Assembly (NCBI RefSeq): GCF_032884065.1
Contig: NC_088873.1
Location: forward strand, 25,161,558 to 25,225,557
Reading direction: 5' to 3'
Source: Artemia franciscana
Lineage: Eukaryota > Arthropoda > Branchiopoda > Anostraca > Artemiidae
Length of the DNA stretch: 64,000 bases
Below, piece by piece: positions 1 to 11,800 of the stretch. The translations under genes and the position numbers were made by a program. Each line of letters starts with the position of its first letter. The first letter of the stretch is position 1. The notes under the pieces were generated by a model. It saw only the letters and a program-made list of their open reading frames with translations, searched no databases and was not told the DNA's origin.

Positions 1-675
1 AACAACACACTATTTAATTAAAAATTCAATTGATGAATATATTACAAAGCACTGAGTGCTGATACAGAAAATATATCTTATTAATGTCTATTTGTTTTAA
101 GTTTAGTGTTACTCTTTACTTTCTCTTGATTTTTTTATTTTTACTTTACCTAGGATATTCAAATCATCTGCATAATCATAGTTTAGAACAGTTTTAAGTT
201 TCAATTGGATATTTGATTTCTAATTAACATAGTTTGTGCATACATTAATGGTGTTAATGTTTGAAATTAAGTTGTGGTTAAAGACTAAGCCGTTTAATAC
301 ACAATTAATAGCAGCTATGATAAGAGTAGTTGTGGTAGGAGTTGCTTCTCAATTATTTTGGAGTTCTTATTTGTAATGGTAGTTTCAGATTCTTAATCAT
401 CACCTCAAACATTGTTAAATACCAACTTTGGTGAAAATCAAGCACTGTCTTGGGCAATTAAATATGCTGAATTTTGATGATTTAATTTTCATCAGAATTA
501 CTCTTCCTTTTGAGGGCATTTTCTGCCTTTTACAGGTTCTGTTCCTATTAGAAAGAGTTGGTCCTTATTAAAATCCACTGTCACAAACACATTGACATGA
601 TATAGTTTCGGTGGTTGAGGGTCTAAAAATAGATTTGAAAAGTAATTTGAAGAATACTAAATTGCTTAATCAAAG
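1..675. other. Unassigned AT-rich sequence
   Basis: I see no supportable gene here. The missing first exon of the PPP1R8 gene, which should end with TG of a split Trp codon before a GT donor, was looked for and not found. It is probably upstream of the window. Confidence 0.4.
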
Positions 676-905
676 ATAAATGAGGATGAAAGGGTTATTC
701 TAGGTAAGAAGAAGAGTTACCAAGTAAATAGCTTTATGAGGATTTTGGATGAAATGAATTTGTAAAAGTAGAGTAGCCAAGGCACAGCAAGTTTCTTCAC
801 TGTTGAAAAGGTTTTACAGAGTAAGAAAACAAGTTTTCTAACCAAGAGTAGGATATTAGAAGCTGCACTAATCATAGTTGTCAAATTGCTTCAAAACGTC
901 AACAT
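676..905 (+). mobile_element. LINE-A (RTE-like) reverse transcriptase fragment
   Basis: This stretch aligns by eye with the post-catalytic reverse-transcriptase region of the LINE-A copies at 54.35-54.6 kb and 62.0-62.15 kb. Shared blocks are the segment reading like GNKKIDELDSF, then RIAKA with a Gln/Phe-rich stretch, then the Lys-rich segment leading to RILEA. It is short, truncated at both ends and decayed. It is the leftmost of five LINE-A copies in the window and is in the same orientation as the PPP1R8 gene. Confidence 0.6.
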
Positions 906-2003
906 TATCAACCTTGGCAACATTTATGCTTATTGAGGAAATATATGGCCACTCTTACACTTTTTTGTAATGCCTGGTGTCTTTTTATCAATAGACCCCT
1001 CAAAACACTAAGAATGTGCTGTGTCGTTTTCCCTTCACGGCCTCAAACTGGTATTCTCTTTGAAGTTTTCTCGTGACCTCACCAGCTCTTTCTGCTAGAT
1101 TCATGGACTCTATCCTATAGTTATTGTATAGGAGAGGTGTGGGTTACTAGTTCTTTAAGTCTTTTTTTTTTGTGTATTAATGATTTAACACTTACCTCTT
1201 CCTGTGAGTATCCTTTCGTCAAATACTCATTCACATATTTCACAGAAAACTCAGAGATTCAAGTAAAGAACATGGTTATAAAATTCATTGCCGTTACTGT
1301 CCATTTTTGGCAAGTTGCTGTACTTCAGTCTTTTACTATAAATTTCCCAACTCTTTGTTGCTACTTCATCCACAATATCATTTTACTCATCTGTCACTTT
1401 TCTCCTTATCCTTTGCTTACATAAAGATTCTGCTTAAATACTGACGTTTTAAATTATATTTCGAAAATTCTGGTTCTCTTCGAAAGATCCACAGTGTCTG
1501 CAGTCTATTTCGATGCTTTCAAGACCATTGGAGATGCTTAGTGAAAGTATGATTTGAAAGTCCTTGACTTACTGATTTTCGAACAAATGAGAATTCCCGT
1601 CATCATTGTGGGGTTTACAAGGAGAAATCCATACATTACTCTAAATGACAATTTATGGTAGTCTTGGAACTAAAAGACAATCTTGGTTGACTTAAGCTTG
1701 CTTTGAGGATTGCAAAGACCATTTTCTCCTTACATATTAAGAAAAAAAAATACCAAAACAATGACCTTCGCAAAACAGATAACAAAAATTACAGTGAAGA
1801 ATCTTAGCATTGGGCTATATGATGAAGTTAAATCTGAAGTGCATTAATTGTTGAGCCTGGCAGCTAAAAATAATTCTTGTATCATCTAATAAAATATAAC
1901 AAGGCAGCTTAAACAAGCTCGACCGAGCTTCTTTAAACAAGAGTCATTATAAATAATACTTAGTTAAAGTTTTATTCTTATTTTAAAGTTGTTGTTTTTT
2001 TTT
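906..2003. other. Unassigned sequence upstream of PPP1R8 exons
   Basis: No exon or repeat could be supported. The short open frames present show no recognisable motif. Confidence 0.4.
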
Positions 2004-2250
2004 GTAAATATATGTTCCAGGATGAAAGACAACATTTTACAGTAATATGCTAGATGGCTCTATATAATTTCTTTTAACTGCTCTCCCCATACAAAAAGAA
2101 GAAAGTCACAAGGGAAATTTGTATACATAAATATGTGTTCTGGGATGAAAGGAAACATTCTACAGTAAGGTGCAATATGACCGTGTATAATTTCTTTTAA
2201 CAGCTCTTCCCATACAAAAAAAGGAAGAAAGAGTTACAAGGAAATTTTGG
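2004..2250. repeat. Two-copy tandem duplication, about 122 bp unit
   Basis: Two adjacent similar units share GGATGAAAG, ACATT.TACAGTAA, TATAATTTCTTTTAAC and CTCT.CCCATACAAAAA in the same order. The equivalent points at about 2018 and 2141 give a period near 122 bp. The two units differ at several sites, so the duplication is not very recent. It lies 5' of the first visible PPP1R8 exon. Confidence 0.75.
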
Positions 2251-2748
2251 TTAAAACCCAGGATTCTTCTCCTTGGTCATGAACCTGAATCTTTGCCCTA
2301 AGATCATTTATCATCTGGCTTTTACCCTGCTCTGTGATGTACTCACATTGAGGATAGAAACAAAGTTGAACCAAACTGACCATGCATAATTGAATATTTT
2401 AAAACTGGGATTTAAAAAGTCATTAAAAACGGGATTTTTAATTTGTAGGAAATTGTCTTTATTCTCAATCTATACTATAATGCAAGAATATTCGTTTGCT
2501 ATAGAGCTCTCTGGATTTCTATTGTGTGTGTTTTTTTTCAATTGAATTTTTGTTTTGAATGGATAGAAATCTTTTGTACCATGTTGAAGTTTTTTTTTAT
2601 GGTAAGTATTGGCGATAATGTAGAATACATACTAGCTATCTCTTGCTTTTCTGGGCATTTTGAAGCCTTGCTTATGCAACTTTACTGAATATTTTCATCT
2701 AGAAATAGTTAATCTCTTGTCTTAATTATTTTATTGTTTTTTTTTCAG
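2251..2748. other. Intron or 5' flank next to first visible PPP1R8 exon
   Basis: The stretch ends in a long pyrimidine tract and TTTTCAG acceptor at 2748. A GTAAGT donor-like site at 2602 was tested as the end of exon 1, but its reading phase does not fit (see rejected items). Confidence 0.4.
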
Positions 2749-2809
2749 GGCAGGAAAACCAGCTACTGGATTGCATCTTGATGTCCTAAAAGACGAAAAA
2801 TTAATCCAG
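2749..2809 (+). CDS. PPP1R8: PPP1R8 exon (N-terminal AGKP segment)
   Basis: The first G completes a split Trp codon and is followed by AGKPATGLHLDVLKDEKLIQ, the conserved NIPP1 block just before the FHA domain. The acceptor is TTTTTCAG at 2748 and the donor GTGAAA at 2810. The exon ends in phase 0. Confidence 0.92.
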
Positions 2810-5800
2810 GTGAAATACACGTTCTTCACATTTTTTTTTGTTTCACCATGATTTTTGTATCGGTATTGTGCTACATAGTCCCCAGAGAAAACAGTATAAT
2901 GAATTACTCTATCATCAAACCTTTAAGAAATTCCTCAGTGACCATACCTTGTACATAGGGGGAAAGGCTAAGGGGAATTCCCTCCAAGATTGTTCTAATG
3001 AATTCTTCAGAAAACTTTGGAAACGTTAACCCAGAAATGTATTCTATGGACCGCCCTCGAGAAAGTAAACCCTCTCCCTCGTTTTTCTCTAAGAAGGAGA
3101 TCTGATATTTAATTAATTAAACTCAACTGTGGTCAATCATCTTTATTCTTGAATCAAATATTAGATACCTTGTAAGAATCTAATGCTTAGTGATACTGTC
3201 AGTGACAAATCTTAGCTATGCTTTACATAAAGGTAGAAAGCTAAGAACATAATCCTTAACAAAATTCAGCATATTTCGAATGGCAGTAAATAGATTTAAT
3301 TCATCAAGTTATTGGGTGAAATAAGAAATTTTGTCTGTTTTGCTATTATTTCATAGTAATTTTACGATTCTTTAAGCTTTTTCACTTCAGGATTAACTAA
3401 CTAGGAATTGAAGCTCCAGGGTAGGTTCGACGAGCAGTGGAAGAAATTAGCCAGACGCAATAATTACCCCTCCCCTCCTGGCCTCATTAAAAAAATATCC
3501 TGTGACAATTCTGTTAGTTCAGATCCTGATGCTTAAATATATGTATCTTATGCAACTCTTGCATAAAGAAAGTTTGTCGGTTGTTGAATAAAATGTGCCA
3601 GATACCAGTATTTGTTTGCTTGTTTGTTTTCAAATTAGTTTTTAAGTTTGTAAAACAAAAATAAAAGGAAAATCTGATTTAAAGGAAAGTCTCTGTGACT
3701 TAGGCTGTTGTATCTGGCATTACCGTAACTTCCAGGTATGTTTTATAGCTTTAGTTTCATTTTTTAAAAGATAAAAGACTTGTTGTGTGAAGGACTTTCG
3801 TTTCATTTATGCATCAATTTCTTTATTCTGTGAAATTTTAAGCATTGTTGATGGTATTTTTTGTAAAGAGGTAGTAGTAAAAAATTTAGTACTAAGGATT
3901 CATGGCTTAAATATAGGAAGAAAATAGTATAATAAGTTTACCGCGTACCTTTGTTACGTTTTGATAAAAGATATTATTGATAATCTGCCCTGGATTTCCC
4001 TGTACAAGAGTAGCACGTAGCGAAAATACCTTACTCCGGAATAAGAGTAATTTCAAATTTATATTTCTTGTGAGCCTTAGCTAACAGGAAACAAAGCGTG
4101 ATTTCCTTCAGATTAGTGTTAAGCTCCAGTGTAAGTATCTTACCATATTTTTCTTTGGGTGGGGAGAGGGGTTGTTGTATAACCCATTGCTGGGAAACTA
4201 CTCATTTTTTTGAATGTATCTCGTTTGTTTTATAGCCTTTGTAGGCTATAACCGCTGATTCTTGCCAAAATTATGTCCCTGGTTTGGGGTCCATACCCCC
4301 ACGTCTTTAAATTTACTGGAATGCAAAACACATTTTTCTTTTTTGACTTTGGCCCTTTTAATCGTTATTTTTCAAAATCCACACACCATACACTGCTGTT
4401 TTCTTCTTTCTTTTTTATTGGTATTGGGGCCAAAATTAAACAAACAATTTCATTTTACAGAAACTTATGATAGACCAGAAGAAATGCTATCTGTTCGGGA
4501 GAAATCCGCAAATGAATGACTTTTGCATAGACCATGCATCATGCTCAAGAGTACATGCTGCGTTGGTTTATCACCAACATTTAAAAAGGACATTTTTGGT
4601 AGACCTGGGAAGTAGTAAGTTTTTTCAGTGAAAATATATATTAATATTATCATTTCTTCTTTTTAGTGATGTTTTATGAGGTTGCTTCTGTAACACTTAA
4701 CTTATTGTTAAATGGGGTTTATGTTGAGATTAGATACATCCTTCTCGACATTGAGAGCTCAGTCCCCAAGTCTGAGCTTCAAGGTGATGTCGCACGTTTT
4801 ATTATTGCACACCTTTTGACTGCAAGTCGTTTTTTTTTCTGTTTATTTATATTTTTTTTGCTAAGTACAAATATTGGGCATATGACTAAAATATACAGGT
4901 ACAAAAATTGTCACTGTCCAAGAAGAAAACGGTCCTTATTTTGGGAATTCATTTGTCCAGTAGGAAAACGTAAGATTAATTTATAACTCTGTAGACATTT
5001 TCAATGATTTCGCTTTTACTAAACCCTATTTAATCAAAGTGACTCTCTCCCTAGGAGATGAATCTTCTGTATTTTTTTATTTTTGCATAAATTATTACAT
5101 AATTACTACTTTAATTATTATTATTATAATTATTATAATTATTACATATTACATAATTATTTATACATAAATTATTTGTATTAAGTCACATTATATTAAA
5201 TTATATTTTATAAATTGTAAATGCGTTATTTTCAAAGAATGCTTACGGTTAGGTTCAGGCATAGGTATCAAAAATCAGCTGACTGATAGCCTTATGCTTT
5301 CCTTTCTTTTTTTTGAAAGAGAGCTTAAAAAAGATTCTGGAAGTTTTACTACAGTTTTGGACCCTCTCAGGCTTTTTGGATATACGATCAGTACTATTAA
5401 TCAGTTGGGCTAGGGAATCGGACAAAAGGATATTGTAAGTGACAAAACGCTCGTAGTGTTATGTTATTCTGTGTTATTTATTTCAGTTTAGGGAATGAAT
5501 AAAAATTGTCTCAAAGATAAAGCAAAAAAGTGAAAGAAAGCATAATGAAATCAGTGCCAATTATTTAGTTCTGTTCTACAAACGGCCTCATTGACGATGC
5601 TCCTTAACAAATCCTCTTGTTAGAAATGAATAAACCTCCCAAAATTTTGGTGCTTAGTCATGATGCTAAGTCTAGATGCATCTTGAATTCTTTCAGTTAA
5701 AAGTTGGTATCTGCGAATTCCAATTTTAATGAAAAAGAGGGATAAAGGAAAAAGCCTTCCCTCAGAAAGCTGTATCCCATAAGCTAAAAACTATACACAT

Positions 5801-8800
5801 TTATGCTAATTTTATCATGCAGATTTGGAAGTTTTGTGACACCACCTGATTGGTTCCTACAAGCTTTTATTTTCCGTAATTGTCAAAACATTGCATGGCT
5901 AATAAAATTAATTTTAGTGGGAAGTTTACTAGCTCAGGGTACTTAGAAATGTCAAAACCCTGACATCGCTTTTTGATTTAAAGAACCGAATCTTAATTCA
6001 CAAAAGTACGAAAAAAAGAACCAGCTTTAATGAAACTAGTTGTAGAATGCTAGCTCTTTTGCTTCCATGGCTAGTCACAATGGTAGAAGGCCTGAATATG
6101 GTTGATTAATGACAAAGTTTACGCGGGGCAGGTATCTTGATTTGGCTGTCATTTTGTAATGTGACGAATTATGGCAGTTGTAGTGTTAAGGCTGTTGATA
6201 CATAGCTTTTATCTTTTATTTATATTGGTTTATGATTCTTTTGTGAAACTTTTATAGAAACCATAAATGTACGTGCAGGGTCCCTGTAGCATTAAAAGTG
6301 GAACACATGTCTCTCTGCTTGTGACCACCTATTGCAGGAAAATAGTGCCCTGTTTATGATATATAGAGCTATAATTCTCAGGTACTTTGATTATTAATTA
6401 GTATATTTATATATGTATCCACAAGGGGGTGGAGGGAAGTAAGGCATTCTCCCCCCTCACATGTGACTCCAAAAACCTTCTATGTTAATATTAAAATATG
6501 ACGTTTATTGAACAAAATAACCTTTTCCAAACCTATTGTACCTTCCTTTGCCATTTTGCAGCATTGGCCCTAACTCACCGCCCTTGAAGATTATCTGCTT
6601 CTAACTGTAAAATACTTGTGTCACCTTAGAAAACTGTTTGGATTAATTATACGTAAGTGTACAGTCCAAATTTTCGGCTTTATTGCCGCATCCCATTTTG
6701 TTTACGGAAATGAGCCGAAAAAACAGTATTTGGCAAAAGGTTTTAGTAACCATTTCATCCTTCTTTGCTGCTTAATTGTGTATTTTGTCTTATCCTCAGC
6801 TCACGGTACTTTCATTGGTAATATGCGTATTGAGTCACATAAACCGACACCGCTACCAGTAGACAGCATATTTCATTTTGGAGCGTCAACAAGAATGTAT
6901 GTTATTCGAGAAAGGCCACAGACTGCAAATCGACCTATATTAGAAGAACTTGAACAAGAAACAGAATTGAACGAAAAAAATGGCGGGCTCCTTGGATTGC
7001 CTGAGAGTGAAATAGAACTAGAAGTAAGTTATATTGTCATTTTCTTGCTCAATTTGGATTGTTTGACAGTATTTAGGCTTTTTTAACAGCTGAACGTTGA
7101 AGCAGTCTGCTTGAATCATTATGGATACTGTCTGAAACAGATTTCATTACTGTAACCTATCTATGTAAGGTACGCTTACTCAATATTAAAACACATTATT
7201 CTGTGTGCTGCAAAGAAGGACGCTAAAAGAAAATAACAATGAAGGACAATGTAATAAAAACTGGTATGAAAACATTGGAATATCCTGTTGATGTAGTATA
7301 TCTTCGATAGTTAGAAAGCATTCAGGAAACTTTTTGTTACGGGAAGGAGGGGGCTGGGGTAAAATACATGAGACTGTAAAAACTATGATATTTTGTTGAA
7401 AGTGAAAGCCCTATGCTTTTTCAAGTGCCTGCTCCACGTCACATTCTTCTTAATATGCTAACAAAAATGTGTTTCATTAGCAATAACTCAAAAAGACTAA
7501 CTTCCAAGGAAGGCTATTAATTGTATCAGAAGAATAAGTGTTTCACCGACAAATGAGATAGTAGTTGAACTGTGTTTAACATCAAGTAGTCTGAAGTAAT
7601 AAAATACCATAAAAATCTCGTTACAAATTCAAGAAAAAAGAAATTGAACCCAACATTTCAAGTTCTATATGAAGATTATACAAACATTATACAGTGAAAC
7701 TAAGATTATGGTGGAGACAAGAAGTGAATATTAGATGTCTTGCTTGAGGTCTTGCTAGTATGTTTTACTGTTGCCTCGGCCAACAGACTATTCCCGTAGG
7801 ATTCAACCAATACGAAACCTCCTGGTTTAATTTAATGTTTGTTCTTTTAGTTTTTCGATAGCCATGCTGAAATGATATAAGACATAAATATAAAAATTTG
7901 GCAACAATTCTTCTTTTTTTCTGAAGAAGGGAAATAAAGACAAGGAAAATCTGACGGTACGAAAATAAGGTGAACCATCGGAAATTTGTAAGGAGTTTAT
8001 CGTACGGGTTTTAATTTTTGTTTTTTGCGATGGAGGCTTTGGAAGCAGATTTTTTTATGTGTAACATACTTTCTAGCGTCCCTTTTCGTTAAAAAATTCT
8101 TTAATTAACATGGAACCCTGACCTACCTCGAAGTTATGTAAATACCCTGATAGACAAATATCTTGTTCTCTCTCTTCCTCACCGTATTCTTTCTTTATCA
8201 TCTCATTTTTTTTTCCAACTCTTTTCTGTTCTTTTACTCTTATTTTTCTTTCCTGATCATAATTTTTTTTTCATTTTAGAACTTAACTGAGTTTAACACT
8301 GCCCATAATAGACGGATATCAATGTTAGGAATAACGGTAGACGAGGAAACGCGGCGCCTCAGCACAGGGCGGAAACGAAAACGGTTTGGTGTGTCCTTTA
8401 ATGAAGAAGAAGATGTCATTAACCCTGAAGATATTGACCCATCAATTGGCAGGTTTAGAAACCTAGTCCAGACAACAGTTGTGTCACCAGTAAAGGTAAA
8501 AACACTCTTAGGTATCTCTAACTTATTACCATTTTGATTTTATTTTTCCAAGTGACAATTTCCTAAAATCTTGGTTTTCCAATGCAGTGCGCCCATGTTA
8601 AATGATCTATGTTAAATTTTGAACTCCGCTTACGGTAATTGCTGCATGTATTTTTGCATCATAGGTACGATAAATTCTAGGTCATGTTTGATTTTGACAG
8701 TGACTGGAAATCCATGATATTCAAAATTCAAGCCGCAAATACTTACCTGCAAACCTAAAGAATTGTCGATAATTATGTGGCTTTAGTCATTTGCGTCACA

Positions 8801-11800
8801 TTTCATATATGTAGGCGTCTTCAATACTGCAAAATTATCTTTTATATGGTCGTTTTATTAGTATTTTTAAAATGATACTATTTCGGTATTGAAAACATGG
8901 TACAGCAACATACTCATTCCGAATGGTTATTTGAGAACTGCTAAAGTTGAAGATTCCTTCGAAAAATGATAAATTTTCTTGATTTTTTTTTCCTTTTCTT
9001 TTGCCAAAACATGTGAGATATTACAAGATGTTTGAATATTGACATATCCTTTAATATTTCATTGCAAAAAAAAAGTGAAAAAGCGAAAAAGACCTATGAA
9101 TTTCTTTACGGTATACATTAAGGCATCAATCCAAGTCATAACAGAAAGACTATGTAGTCTTTTAACGGCGATTTTTTTCTGAAATTTAGATTTTTTTAAC
9201 TTCAAAAGAACTTTAATAGTCTAGAAGGGCTGAGAACTGCATCTCTTGCATGCTAGCTCACTCGTAACGTCAATAATATTTACATTTCAGTTCTATCAAA
9301 TACCCACATGTTTCCAAACTGTAGGAAAACTCAGGGATTTTCATGGTGGATTAAGGGCCAGTTGAGAGTTCTTTGTCGATGACTTGGTCATTGTGGCAGA
9401 CTCCATGTAACAACTGCTAGAAGCACTCCGAATTTACGAGAAGTGGCGAAATTTGAACTATGAATAAACTGGATTAAGAAAAAATTGCGACTGACCCGTT
9501 CGCTCCTGCTGCTTCTTCTTCTGTTAAACTGACCTCGTTAGCAACGATAAATGATTTCAGCTCTCTAAAAAGTCTTGGTTTTTGATTCAAATAGCCGAAC
9601 GAACCGTGCGATACCTTGGCTATTTGTTTCAAATGCCTCCACACCTACCCGCTAAGATCATTTGTGACTTCCACCTTATCACAGCCGGCTTTAAGTGAAA
9701 CCGCGGTCGATCAAAGAAAAGACGGTCTGACAGCTTGTCTAAGTTCCTCACGTTGGCGAAGCATAAGCGCTTGCCAGGGACCGAAGTGGATGGAGAATGT
9801 AGACGCCATACTCTCTATGCTGAGCACCGCCTGGCAGGAGATATAAGTCAACTAAGTCAAAGAGGGTTATTTTGAGCACAATTCCTTGCATTCACAAAAA
9901 TTGCGAAGTCCGCCCTTTGATTTTCCCTGTTTTTTTGTGTTTTTTTTTCGCCGAGTAGCGTCGACAATTCCTGCTTTAAGCCCATGCATTATCATAAGAA
10001 CTATGTTTAAACATTTAATAAATAAACTGCATAGCTAATTAAGAAGCCTATGACTTAGATTGAGATGAAAACTTTACGTTGCTCTTCCGTTTTGAACTGG
10101 CAGGACTCTCGCTCCACAAGAGTGAACTAAGAGGATTAGAATGCTACCTGTAACACTATTGGCACATGACACTGCCAAGTATATCACTGAAAACCGCTAT
10201 AAACCATGGAGTCGTACTTGACTGTTAACTCTTTATTTATTTATTTGTTGTCTTGCAGAAACTGAAACAAGAAACCCTTCCACCTGGCACATTGACCACA
10301 GCACATCCTTCACATCTTTCAATTGGATACGATAGGGAAAACCGAGATGTGTTATATGGAGACTTGCCTCCTGACAAAATGGGTTTCCTCTCGTCAAATA
10401 TACTCTCCTCAAAACTTGGTCTTAACTTGGTACCTAATGCGGCACCTGACGTCCACTTCGAGGAGACTGGTGAGTTAACCAATTCTTGTCCGATGCCTTG
10501 TCTAATGTTTTTATTCCTAGTGACTGATTTTTCTTGTTTACCGATTTTATATTTCATGAAAGGATTTTTTTAATCAACTAAAAGGGGGAGAAAATTTATA
10601 AAAGGGGGAGAAAATTATTAAAACAACAAAGCGCAAAAACAATAATAACACGAGAGAAAAAACCATAACAAACGCTAAGATTTCAATTAACAACTCCGTC
10701 CCTAAAGACCTCGATGAATAATTAACGACTTAAGTACATGCAAAAATACTCATATACACTTATATTATATAACTGGAGAGTAATCCCTTTATCCATAGAT
10801 ACTAAAACAAAGTCCTTTAACTCGGAACACAAACTCAGATATGTCCTTGGTATGTTTAATATCTTCGGGACCATCTAACCAACATTTAGGTCTAACATAC
10901 CTAACAGAAAAGTAGGATCACATCGTCGACAGAACAAAAAATGTTCAGACATTCTGAGCTTGTCTAGTTGAATTGTTATGGACCTGGTTTCCTAGCTGAA
11001 ACATAATGTTAAAGCAAGGTCCTAGATTGTTATTCATAATCTGATACATTGGTCTGACGTTATTGTAAAAGAATAAACTAAACACCGGTACCTCTCTAAT
11101 TTTTGACTGAACACTGGTGAACAGACTGAAACACGGGTAGGGACACGACTCAAAATCAGCATAGGTGAATTGTGCAGGACAAGAAGGGGAGGAAGGTGGA
11201 GAAAAAACGTGTTTGACCAAATTGCACAACAATACAAAAAATACTGATGTACAAGAGAGAAATAAAGAATACGAACAATCACCGTTACGGGAAATCTTAG
11301 CACTGATAACCTCAATATGTTTTCTGAAAGACAATAGTTTGTTTACGTACACTTTTAAGTACTTAAACTCATCATTTCTAGAAACAGTAACCTCGCCTAA
11401 AGTTAAGCCCTGAATCCTCGGATAATAATTCTTGGAACAACCATAAATAACAACTGATGACTTCCCGAGATTGATAACAAATCTGTTGGCCTCTAGCCAA
11501 ATTTGAACTTCCTTCTCTCGGTGTCGACATTAGCGGATTCTCAGTCTTTGCTGCAACTGTAATTGCGTGTCATCTGCAAACATACCTAGAATTTTCCCAG
11601 CTGAAATTTGACTTCCAATTTGTCCACATGGCAGTTCGACCATCAACAGCATTACGCAATTTATTAATATATACGAGGAAAAATAACGGGCCAAGAATTA
11701 ACCGCAGTCATGTGATGCTCTAGCTGTGTGAAAATGAAGTAGTTAATATTAGGTAAAATATTGGTGATATTTGAATCATTAAGAGTGTTCGTTAAACTAA

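Noticed and set aside
2559-2601. Short frame from ATG to a perfect GTAAGT donor as PPP1R8 exon 1
   Set aside because: It ends in phase 1, whereas the next exon needs phase 2 (TG of a Trp codon). The frame that would fit has a stop just upstream.
4666-4986. 106-codon plus open frame in a PPP1R8 intron
   Set aside because: Its composition is low-complexity and intron-like, it has no motif, and it lies between two confirmed exons of the same strand.
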